DNA from: Puia dinghuensis | Lineage (GTDB): Bacteria > Bacteroidota > Bacteroidia > Chitinophagales > Chitinophagaceae | Direction of reading: 5' to 3' | Length of the DNA: 8,784 nt | NCBI GenBank assembly: GCA_026224995.1 | Contig: JAMFRX010000436.1 | Span: 1-8,784, forward strand | In this document: piece after piece, positions 1 to 5,441 of the stretch | How positions within the stretch are numbered: position 1 is the stretch's first letter | Layout of the letters: every line of letters begins with the position of its first letter | Notes under the pieces: generated by a model | What the model saw: only the letters and a program-made list of their open reading frames with translations | Databases searched by the model: none | Told to the model about the DNA's origin: nothing | Position numbers and translations under genes: made by a program

Positions 1-184
1 AGAACTTGAAAATACGGAAATTGTTGTAGTCTATATAGGGGCGGCCGCCCGGAACATAGATCTTCGGGCCTGCCAGCAGCCCCTGGGTGGCGGCAAAAAC
101 GGAGATCAGGGCATAGGCGATCAGGACGATCGTCAGGCTTCTGGTATGCCAGAGGCGTAAAACAGCGGTCTTGGTAGCGTTCAT
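1..184 (-). CDS. N-terminal fragment of a membrane protein, probably GT87/DUF2029-type glycosyltransferase
   Basis: The ATG is at 184-182 and the frame stays open to the left edge, giving about 61 residues of a longer protein. It starts MNATKTAVLRLWHTRSL, continues into a hydrophobic segment at about residues 17-37 (one membrane helix), and ends with a motif containing RPYIDYNNFRIFK. A short extracytoplasmic stretch with a Y-NN-(Y/F)-IFK motif right after the first helix is what I recall from Bacteroidota GT87/DUF2029 polyprenol-phosphate-dependent mannosyltransferase-like proteins; this is family memory, not a search. It starts 13 bases after the chitinase stop and has a clear AGGAG upstream, so it is probably translated from the same mRNA. 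With only the first 61 residues visible, other multi-pass membrane families cannot be excluded. Confidence 0.55.
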   Translation of the reverse strand, partial: MNATKTAVLRLWHTRSLTIVLIAYALISVFAATQGLLAGPKIYVPGGRPYIDYNNFRIFKF

Positions 185-192
185 GGTCTCCT
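185..192 (-). promoter_or_regulatory. Shine-Dalgarno-like site of the GT87-like gene
   Basis: The minus strand reads AGGAG (192-188), then ACC, then the ATG at 184. This is the only strong Shine-Dalgarno match before any start in the window. The spacer is short (3 bases after AGGAG), so its strength is uncertain. It supports choosing the ATG at 184 as the start and supports translation from a chitinase-containing transcript. Confidence 0.45.
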
Positions 193-197
193 GTGTA

Positions 198-968
198 TTA
201 ATATGTCCCCATGCCGGCACAGTCGCAGCTGGCTTCTACGGACGAACCCAGCAGGGCGGCAAAACGCCGGTAGAAGCCGATGCGGTCTTCGCGGTTCTTT
301 TTGATGGCGGGGTCCTTGCTATTGCATTCCACCCCGCCGTTAATGATGTTGATGGTCATCCCGAATCCCGGCAGGCGTCCCAGCTTCCGGTCATTGGCAT
401 CGGGTATCCACTTCCCACAAATAACGTCGTGGCAGGAAGGTTTGGGCTGCTGGGAACGCATCCAGAACCAGAGCGCCGTGCGGAAAGCGATCACCCCGTC
501 ATGGCTTGCCAATTCGGGCTTTTCCAGCAGCGGCAGACCCAATTCGGCTCCTGCCAGTCCGTAGTTATAGGCATAGCTAAGCTGCAGGGGACCCCGGCCA
601 TAATAAGATTTTCCGGCTACGGGTCGGTAAGGGCTCGTGCCACCAGTGTTGTAGACGGGGCAATGCCCGCCGGCGCAGCCCTGCTCTTCCGTATAATATA
701 AACCCCAGGCATATTCGCCGCCTTCGGCGCCAGGGCCGCCGTTCGTGGTCTCATGTGCGGCATGGGCAAAAAAAGCAGCCAGCTCCCGTTTACGTGTCTC
801 CGGAGAACCTTCTCCGGCGAATAAAGGGAAGCTGGCTGTTGCCTGTATAAAAGCTTCGTAGCTATAAAGCGGGTTGTGATGCGGAAAGAACTGCTCGTAC
901 TGTTGCTTCGGCAGCAGGGACGAAACGCCCGGATTCACTACTGCCAGAAGTAAAAGAAGATAGTTCAC
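198..968 (-). CDS. Secreted GH19 family chitinase
   Basis: This 256-residue protein has the full GH19 chitinase core and should cut beta-1,4 bonds between N-acetylglucosamine units of chitin. The first conserved block contains FFAHAAHETTNGG, with E73 as the expected general acid. E95, 22 residues later in GLYYTEEQG, is the expected general base; the plant enzymes have the same 22-residue spacing. Further family blocks are YYGRGPLQLSYAYNYG (about 122-137), the WFWM region (167-170) and NIINGG (207-212). The final Cys pair and other cysteines fit an exported protein. The N-terminus is a short hydrophobic run (residues 3-18) that could be a signal sequence, although it has no basic residue. The start is GTG at 968-966. 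An in-frame TAG at 980-978 blocks any longer frame, and an in-frame ATG at 995-993 lies just upstream of that TAG. It follows the helicase by 20 bases and precedes the GT87-like gene by 13, suggesting cotranscription. Family call is near certain; the exact start is less so. Confidence 0.93.
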   Translation of the reverse strand: MNYLLLLLAVVNPGVSSLLPKQQYEQFFPHHNPLYSYEAFIQATASFPLFAGEGSPETRKRELAAFFAHAAHETTNGGPGAEGGEYAWGLYYTEEQGCAGGHCPVYNTGGTSPYRPVAGKSYYGRGPLQLSYAYNYGLAGAELGLPLLEKPELASHDGVIAFRTALWFWMRSQQPKPSCHDVICGKWIPDANDRKLGRLPGFGMTINIINGGVECNSKDPAIKKNREDRIGFYRRFAALLGSSVEASCDCAGMGTY

Positions 969-988
969 CGCCCAAAACTAGGGAAAAG

Positions 989-2791
989 CTACCATTTTTC
1001 GTCTCCCTCGCTCCGGTTGACCTTGAAGTCGACGTTCTCCAGTGGGTCCTTATACTCTTTCTTCTGCTCGGGCATCTTCAGCTCGTGTGCGGGCCGGATC
1101 TTCCTGGGCCTGTCTGGTGCGCCTGGCTTGCCACGCTGGGGCTCCGGCTGCTTTGCACGCTGCGGTTCTGGCTGCCTGTCTCGCTGCTGCTCTGGCTGCC
1201 TATCCCGTTGTTGTTCGGGCTGCCTGTCTCGCTGCTGTTCGGGCAGTTTGTCGCGCCGCGGTTCGGACAGATTGCCCCGTTGAGCCTCTGGCCGCCTGTT
1301 GTCGGCTGCTTTGGCTATATTGGCTTCCTGCTGCATTTCGATCCGTCTTTCTATGTCGACTTCAACCTGCTCGCCGGAGAAGCTTTCGGCAACCGGGCCT
1401 GCAGGACGTTGATCGCGTCTTGGCGGGCGTCCGTCGTTGCGCTGCTGTCTGCCCTGGCTGCCGTTTCCGTTGCCCGGGTTGTTGCGGCGCTGTCCGCCCT
1501 GCTGCTGACGGCCGCCGCGCTGGCCGCCGTCGTTACGGTTGCCGTCATTGCGGCCCCCATCATTTCGGCCACCGCCATTGCCCCTGCCGTAGTTTGCCCT
1601 GTTAGTGGTAGGCGCTGCCTCAACGGAAACGCCGCCATAGAGCACATGCGGATGATCTTCCACTACCGGTATCTGCCTGGAGATCAGCTTCTGGATATCC
1701 CGCAGGAATTCCTTTTCCTCTTCGTCGCAGAACGATAGGGCGCTGCCGCTGGCGCCGGCCCTGCCGGTCCTGCCTATGCGATGGACATAGGTCTCGGGTA
1801 CGTTGGGCAGCTCGAAGTTGATCACGTGCGTGAGCTCGTCGATATCGATGCCCCGTGCGGCGATATCCGTCGCTACGAGGATCCGGGTCTGCCTGCTCTT
1901 AAAATTCTCCAGGGCCCGCTGACGGGCATTCTGGCTCTTGTTACCGTGGATGGCCTCGGCGCGGATACCCGCCCGGGTCAGTCCCTGGGCCACCTTATCG
2001 GCGCCATGCTTGGTGCGGGTGAACACAAGTGCGGTGGATATGGTGCTGCCCTTCAGCACATGCAGCAAAAGGCTCTTCTTGTCCTTCCTGTCGACAAAAT
2101 AAACGGATTGCTCTATGGTCTCCGCTGTAGAAGATGCCGGGGTCACTTCCACCTTCAGGGGATCGACCAAAATGGAGTTGGCCAGCTTCTGGATCTCAGG
2201 CGGCATCGTCGCCGAGAAGAAGAGGGAATGCCGCTTTTGCGGGATCTTTGTGATGATCTTCCGGACATCGTGGATGAAACCCATGTCCAGCATCCTGTCC
2301 GCCTCGTCAAGCACGAAATACCGGATATGGCGCAGGTCGAGTAATTTCTGATCCGACAGGTCGAGCAGGCGGCCTGGTGTGGCGACAAGGATATCCGTGC
2401 CCTGCCGTAAAGCCTGCACCTGTGCCTGCTGCGGCACGCCGCCGAAGATCACCAGATGCTTGAGTCCCGTATATCGGCCATAAGAAGCGAAGCTTTCGTC
2501 TATCTGGATAGCCAGCTCACGGGTAGGAGTAAGTATTAATGCCCTGATAGGCCGCGGACCCCCGCGGTGCGTGGCTTCGGCCGGGTTAGCCGTGTCTTCG
2601 CAGAGCAGCTGAAGCATGGGAAGCGCGAAAGCTGCCGTTTTACCGGTGCCTGTCTGGGCACAGCCCAGCAGGTCTTTTCGATCGAGGATGATAGGTATTG
2701 CCTGCTCTTGGATAGGCGTGGGGGTGGTATACCCTTCATCATTCAAAGCCTTTAACAAAGGCTCAATGAGATTGAGATGTTGAAATGACAA
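989..2791 (-). CDS. rhlE: DEAD-box ATP-dependent RNA helicase, RhlE group, with basic repetitive tail
   Basis: This is a cytoplasmic superfamily 2 RNA helicase of 600 residues that unwinds or remodels RNA using ATP (ribosome assembly, RNA turnover or cold adaptation in relatives). All core motifs are visible: Q motif around PTPIQ (24-28), motif I AQTGTGKT (45-52), Ia PTRELA (89-94), Ib TPGR (138-141), motif II DEAD (162-165), III SAT (193-195), V ATDIAARGIDI (307-317) and VI HRIGRTGR (337-344). Domain 2 ends near residue 375. The remaining 225 residues are low complexity: a Gly/Arg/Asn-rich RGG-like part (about 401-455), then Pro/Gln/Arg octapeptide repeats (498-561), both likely RNA-binding and disordered. 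The chosen start is TTG at 2791: it gives the family-typical MSFQHLNLIEPLL, and no ATG or GTG occurs between it and the in-frame TAG at 2827-2825. There is no Shine-Dalgarno; the upstream bases are A/T-rich, as is usual in Bacteroidota. The symbol rhlE is by similarity; paralogues are common in this phylum. Confidence 0.93.
   Translation of the reverse strand: MSFQHLNLIEPLLKALNDEGYTTPTPIQEQAIPIILDRKDLLGCAQTGTGKTAAFALPMLQLLCEDTANPAEATHRGGPRPIRALILTPTRELAIQIDESFASYGRYTGLKHLVIFGGVPQQAQVQALRQGTDILVATPGRLLDLSDQKLLDLRHIRYFVLDEADRMLDMGFIHDVRKIITKIPQKRHSLFFSATMPPEIQKLANSILVDPLKVEVTPASSTAETIEQSVYFVDRKDKKSLLLHVLKGSTISTALVFTRTKHGADKVAQGLTRAGIRAEAIHGNKSQNARQRALENFKSRQTRILVATDIAARGIDIDELTHVINFELPNVPETYVHRIGRTGRAGASGSALSFCDEEEKEFLRDIQKLISRQIPVVEDHPHVLYGGVSVEAAPTTNRANYGRGNGGGRNDGGRNDGNRNDGGQRGGRQQQGGQRRNNPGNGNGSQGRQQRNDGRPPRRDQRPAGPVAESFSGEQVEVDIERRIEMQQEANIAKAADNRRPEAQRGNLSEPRRDKLPEQQRDRQPEQQRDRQPEQQRDRQPEPQRAKQPEPQRGKPGAPDRPRKIRPAHELKMPEQKKEYKDPLENVDFKVNRSEGDEKW
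1133..1252 (-). repeat. 24-bp tandem repeat coding for octapeptides in the helicase tail
   Basis: Five consecutive 24-bp units encode residues 514-553 of the helicase: DKLPEQQR, DRQPEQQR, DRQPEQQR, DRQPEPQR and AKQPEPQR. Weaker units flank them (NRRPEAQR and GNLSEPRR before, GKPGAPDR after), extending the array to about 1109-1300. The two central units are identical in protein and close in DNA. In-frame units of 24 bp can expand or contract without breaking the reading frame, so copy number probably varies among strains. The repeat also produces long spurious open frames on the opposite strand. Confidence 0.85.
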
Positions 2792-2894
2792 AATAGTTCT
2801 ATTTAAATTGAGAAAAAAGCCCGTCTACTCATCAATATCCTTCAGGAGTATGTACAGAAGGTTGTCACGAAAGTGATTAGAAAGGAAATATTAC
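2792..2894 (-). promoter_or_regulatory. Putative 5' leader of the helicase mRNA
   Basis: If transcription starts a few bases after the TAnnTTTG box at 2907-2900, the helicase mRNA has a leader of about 100 nt. It contains two small inverted repeats: TCAC/GTGA (2865-2868 with 2873-2876) and CCTTC/GAAGG (2839-2843 with 2857-2861). No Shine-Dalgarno is seen; the last 30 bases are A/T-rich. Long leaders are known on some helicase genes such as E. coli csdA/deaD, but nothing here proves regulation. Confidence 0.35.
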
Positions 2895-2899
2895 GCATG

Positions 2900-2907
2900 C
2901 AAAACTA
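2900..2907 (-). promoter_or_regulatory. Bacteroidota-type promoter (-7 box) for the helicase gene
   Basis: The minus strand reads TAGTTTTG from 2907 to 2900, a perfect match to the Bacteroidota primary sigma factor -7 element TAnnTTTG. No good -33 TTTG lies 19-21 bases upstream; a G6 run (complement of 2924-2929) is there instead. The expected transcription start is near 2894, about 100 bases before the TTG start codon. The consensus is short, so chance matches are possible, but position and orientation fit. Confidence 0.5.
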
Positions 2908-2986
2908 CGAAATAATGTTTAAACCCCCCAGGAAAAAAAATTTCAAAAAATGTGGTCTTTTTAGTCCGCAGATTCAAAAATGTTCC

Positions 2987-2994
2987 TATCTTTG
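2987..2994 (+). promoter_or_regulatory. Bacteroidota-type promoter (-7 box) for a plus-strand RNA
   Basis: TATCTTTG on the plus strand is a perfect TAnnTTTG match. TTAG at 2961-2964, one mismatch from TTTG, lies 22 bases upstream, slightly more than the usual 19-21. It points away from every protein gene in the window, and the downstream region contains several inverted repeats and then a terminator-like hairpin. The predicted start of transcription is about 3000. Confidence 0.5.
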
Positions 2995-2999
2995 TCATG

Positions 3000-3321
3000 T
3001 CAACGGTTCAAAACAACTACAGCACCCAGGTTAAGGCTTCAGGATCAAGAGGGTAGGCTGGCCGTTAACCGCCGCAGCAGGTCATTGAAAGCCTGCTGTC
3101 TGGTGAGTCCGGAGGTCCTAAAGTAGCAGGTATCCAGACTTCGAAGACCTAAATATCCGTCCAGGCGTCAGCAATCGCCCTCCTGATAAAGATTTTTCTA
3201 AAAGTTAAAGTTTGGTTGGAACAGCAAGGACACAGTTCTTGAGAGCCGCCTGTTTCTACAGGGGACTCGAAAGGATAAGGTTTAAAGGGCCGCCTCATTT
3301 CTATGAGGTGGCTTCTCTTTT
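3000..3321 (+). ncRNA. Candidate structured non-coding RNA of about 320 nt, unassigned
   Basis: This stretch has no convincing protein frame but has dense base-pairing potential between a TAnnTTTG promoter (2987-2994) and a hairpin terminator (3289-3321). Helices read by hand: GGTTAAGGC at 3029-3037 with GCC-G-TTAACC at 3061-3070 (one bulge); CAGCAGG at 3075-3081 with CCTGCTG at 3092-3098, loop of 10; GTCTGG at 3098-3103 with CCAGAC at 3134-3139; AGGTC at 3113-3117 with GACCT at 3146-3150, which crosses the previous helix and could be a pseudoknot; GGCG at 3164-3167 with CGCC at 3176-3179; and CCTGT at 3249-3253 with ACAGG at 3258-3262, loop TTCT, extended by GAG/CTC (3243-3245 with 3266-3268). 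I find no landmark of tmRNA (no 3' TTCRA-plus-CCA end), RNase P RNA, or the familiar riboswitches. A short GTCCGGAGG at 3108-3116 faintly recalls SRP and RNase P motifs, but the context does not match. Ends are estimates and no family is assigned. Confidence 0.45.
3289..3321 (+). terminator. Rho-independent terminator of the plus-strand RNA, possibly bidirectional
   Basis: A 10-bp stem pairs GCCGCCTCAT (3289-3298) with ATGAGGTGGC (3303-3312) around a TTCT loop, followed by TTCTCTTTT. As plus-strand RNA every position pairs, including one G-U (3292 with 3309). As minus-strand RNA that pair becomes an A-C mismatch and the tail has only three Ts, so the plus direction is favoured. Its T-rich tail abuts the HTH stop codon at 3324-3322, so it may also end that convergent gene's transcript. 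Confidence 0.6.
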
Positions 3322-3543
3322 CTACAGGAAGCTGATATAGAACTGCCCATCTATAGAATAATAGTACGACTGGTCCTGCCGTGACCACTTGATGGGCGCC
3401 CCCAGATCTTTCAACACCTTAAGGTATTCATAAAGACTTCGCTCTGAAATGCCCATCTTCCGGGCAAATTCGGGCGGAGAACCTGTTCCTTTCTGGCGGA
3501 TAAACTGGTCTAGTTGCAGGAGAAGGCTAAGGTAGTGCTTCAT
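3322..3543 (-). CDS. Small helix-turn-helix protein, probable DNA-binding regulator
   Basis: This 73-residue protein reads as a single HTH_11/winged-helix-like domain. An N-terminal helix (about 1-18, MKHYLSLLLQLDQFIRQK) is followed by a helix-turn-helix (about 21-45, with PPEFARKMGISERSLYEYLK) and then a strand-rich end with LGAPIKWSRQDQSYYYS. Short proteins with exactly this plan, including the LGAPI and YYY segments, are common in Bacteroidota and are annotated only as HTH-domain proteins; targets are unknown. The ATG at 3543-3541 is preceded by A/T-rich DNA without a Shine-Dalgarno. A near-match to the -7 box (TAGCTTTT) lies about 20 bases upstream. The gene is less GC-rich than its neighbours. 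Being convergent with the candidate RNA and next to the helicase promoter, it might control either, but nothing in the sequence shows that. Confidence 0.75.
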   Translation of the reverse strand: MKHYLSLLLQLDQFIRQKGTGSPPEFARKMGISERSLYEYLKVLKDLGAPIKWSRQDQSYYYSIDGQFYISFL

Positions 3544-3676
3544 AAAATGGCAAATTATAAAAGCTACCTCAGAGACATTAACTATCTAAAAATACAGTAG
3601 TCTTCGAATTACCACTTCTGACCCCCCAAAAATGTAGTCACCTTAAGAGATAACACTCACCATGCCACCAGCATTT

Positions 3677-3708
3677 CTCTAGGTCTATCTCTTGGGTCAG
3701 GCCTAGAG
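3677..3708 (-). repeat. Inverted repeat overlapping the pdhC stop codon
   Basis: CTCTAGG at 3677-3683 and CCTAGAG at 3702-3708 form a perfect 7-bp inverted repeat around an 18-base loop, and the TAG stop of pdhC (3705-3703) lies in one arm. There is no T-run after it in the minus direction, so it is not a standard intrinsic terminator. It could be a 3'-end stabilising hairpin. The 159-bp gap to the HTH gene (3544-3702) otherwise holds no gene I can support. Confidence 0.4.
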
Positions 3709-5394
3709 CATCATCCGCAATGGCTCTTCCAGCAAACCCTTTACCGTCTGCAGGAAGGCAGACCCCGTGGCGCCATCTACCACCCGGTGATCGCAGCTGA
3801 GGGTCAGCTTCATCACATTGCCCGGGACAATGGCCCCGTTCTTGACGACGGGTATGTTCTGGATCGCGCTGACGGCAAGGATACAAGCGTCCGGCGGATT
3901 GATGATCGCCGTGAACTCTTCCACGCCGAACATCCCCATATTCGAGATGGTAAAGGTGCTTCCTTCCCACTCCGCAGGCTGTAATTTTTTACTTTTTGCC
4001 CTTCCCGCAAGGTCCTTTACCTCGGCCGCGATCTGCGACAGGCCCTTGGTGTCTGCGAACCGGACCACCGGCACTACCAGCCCGTCTTCGATCGCCACGG
4101 CAACGCCTATGTTCACGTGATGGTTGATACGGATCTTGTCCCCACGCCAGCTGCTATTGACGGCCGGATGCTGTTTCAAAGCTACCGCCACCGCTTTCAG
4201 CACGATATCGTTAAAGGAGATCTTCACCGGGGAAACTTCGTTCAGCTTAGCCCTGCTCTCTACGGCTTTGTCCATGTCGATAGACATCGTCACATAGAAA
4301 TGCGGGGCGGTGAATTTGCTTTCGGCCAGCCTTCTGGCGATAGCCTTCCGCATCTGCGACACCGGAACCTCTTCATAGCTTTCCTGTCCTACAGAAACCG
4401 GGATGGCCGCTTTTCCGCCGCCCGCCGCTGGTTGGACGGACCCGCCCGAAACCGCGGACGCAGGGGCCGCTTGACCCGGGGTATAGCTATCGACATCTTT
4501 TTTTACGATCCGGCCGTTGTCGCCGCTGCCCGATACCTTGGAGATATCGATGCCCTTCTCCGCCGCCAGCTTCCTGGCGAGCGGTGAAGCCTTGATCCGG
4601 CCATCGGCGCTCACGGAAAGCCCGGAGGGACCGCCGCCATCGGCGGCCGTGCCGGTTGCCGGCGCCTCGGTCGTCGATGGGGTCGTCGCAGCGGGTGCCG
4701 CACCTTGAACGGCTACTGGGCCAGCTACCCCTTTGTTCTTGCTGGCTGCCACTATCTTTTCCAGCTCTACCTTCTTCTCGTCACCAATGACCGCCAGCAG
4801 GTCGTTCACCGCGATCTTCTCCCCTTTCTGCGCTCCTATATATAGTAGTTTACCTTCTTTATAGCTTTCCAGCTCCATGGTGGCCTTATCCGTTTCGATA
4901 TCCGCCAGGATATCACCCTTCTTCACGGAGTCACCTACCTTCTTGTGCCAGTCGGCGATCACGCCTTCTGTCATCGTATCGCTAAGCCGCGGCATCAGGA
5001 TGACTTCTTCCTGTTTGGTGAGGTCGAGACCGGCCGCTGCCGGCGCGGCAGCGCTGGCCGTTGCCGCCTGTGGCGCCGCAGGTGCGGCCTGCGCGGGTGC
5101 AGGAGCTGCGGCGGGTGCTGCCCCACCGCCTTTGACTAAGGAGGTAATATCTTCTCCGGGCGCGCCGATGATCGCCAGCAGGTCATTCACCTGGATCTTG
5201 CCGCCTTTGTCCGTACCGGTATATAGCAGGGTGCCGTCTTTATAGCTTTCCAGGTCCATAGTTGCCTTGTCCGTCTCCACTTCCGCCAGCAATTCTCCCT
5301 TTTTCACCGAATCGCCCACTTTCTTATGCCATGCAGCGATCACGCCTTCTGTCATCGTATCGCTCAACCGGGGCATTAAAATAACTTCAGCCAT
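3703..5394 (-). CDS. pdhC: Pyruvate dehydrogenase complex E2, dihydrolipoamide acetyltransferase
   Basis: E2 transfers the acetyl group from lipoyl-lysine to CoA and forms the core of the cytoplasmic pyruvate dehydrogenase complex, feeding acetyl-CoA to the TCA cycle. The 563 residues divide into: lipoyl domain 1 (3-77, lipoylated Lys in ETDKAT at K43), Ala/Pro linker (91-123), lipoyl domain 2 (130-204, K170), a second linker, the peripheral subunit-binding domain (about 264-302, IKASPLARKLAAEKGIDI), an Ala/Gly-rich linker, and the acyltransferase domain (about 338-563). The catalytic motif DHRVVDG is at 535-541, with H536 as the active-site His. The start is the ATG at 5394-5392, giving MAEVILMPRLSDTM, where the first lipoyl domain begins at once, as usual. 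No E1 or E3 gene is visible nearby. The upstream gap of 47 bases to the fusion-protein gene lacks a clear promoter, so cotranscription is possible. A 2-oxoglutarate or branched-chain E2 is less likely because MPRLSDTMTEG is the pyruvate-type signature. Confidence 0.93.
   Translation of the reverse strand: MAEVILMPRLSDTMTEGVIAAWHKKVGDSVKKGELLAEVETDKATMDLESYKDGTLLYTGTDKGGKIQVNDLLAIIGAPGEDITSLVKGGGAAPAAAPAPAQAAPAAPQAATASAAAPAAAGLDLTKQEEVILMPRLSDTMTEGVIADWHKKVGDSVKKGDILADIETDKATMELESYKEGKLLYIGAQKGEKIAVNDLLAVIGDEKKVELEKIVAASKNKGVAGPVAVQGAAPAATTPSTTEAPATGTAADGGGPSGLSVSADGRIKASPLARKLAAEKGIDISKVSGSGDNGRIVKKDVDSYTPGQAAPASAVSGGSVQPAAGGGKAAIPVSVGQESYEEVPVSQMRKAIARRLAESKFTAPHFYVTMSIDMDKAVESRAKLNEVSPVKISFNDIVLKAVAVALKQHPAVNSSWRGDKIRINHHVNIGVAVAIEDGLVVPVVRFADTKGLSQIAAEVKDLAGRAKSKKLQPAEWEGSTFTISNMGMFGVEEFTAIINPPDACILAVSAIQNIPVVKNGAIVPGNVMKLTLSCDHRVVDGATGSAFLQTVKGLLEEPLRMML
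4783..5388 (-). repeat. Duplicated lipoyl-domain coding segments in pdhC
   Basis: The segments 5164-5388 and 4783-5007 encode the two lipoyl domains, each 75 residues long. By hand alignment about 61 of 75 residues are identical, and most changes are conservative (D/E, I/L/V). The DNA also matches over short tracts, for example CACGCCTTCTGTCATCGTAT, present at both 4960-4979 and 5341-5360. The 52-residue spacer between them is Ala/Pro-rich. Confidence 0.85.
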
Positions 5395-5441
5395 AACGCA
5401 TTGTCGTTTTTAGAGCCGTGAAATTAAGACAAAATGCCGAA

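Noticed and set aside
1351..1647. A 98-codon minus-strand frame inside the helicase
   Set aside because: It is a shifted frame of the low-complexity tail and has no start context or domain.
1042..1738. Long plus-strand frames rich in Leu, Ala and Cys opposite the helicase tail
   Set aside because: They are mirror products of the 24-bp repeats and the RGG-like region; the helicase frame continues without break from clear motifs.
3100..3150. Possible SRP RNA or tRNA-like motif (GTCCGGAGG and ACTTCGAAGACC)
   Set aside because: The SRP apical stem and tetraloop context do not form, and no 5-bp T-arm, acceptor stem or CCA end can be drawn.
3149..3388. A 79-codon minus-strand frame with a CPCC motif overlapping the HTH gene
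   Set aside because: It overlaps the HTH frame, has no family resemblance apart from one Cys cluster, and crosses the inverted repeats that better fit an RNA and terminator.
2924..3627. C6 runs at 2924-2929 and 3622-3627 as possible phase-variable tracts or insertion sequence ends
   Set aside because: Six bases are short for slippage, no flanking terminal inverted repeats or target duplications are visible, and no transposase is present.
3638..3970. A 110-codon minus-strand frame overlapping the 3' end of pdhC
   Set aside because: The pdhC frame over the same bases carries the catalytic DHRVVDG motif, and the shifted product is featureless.
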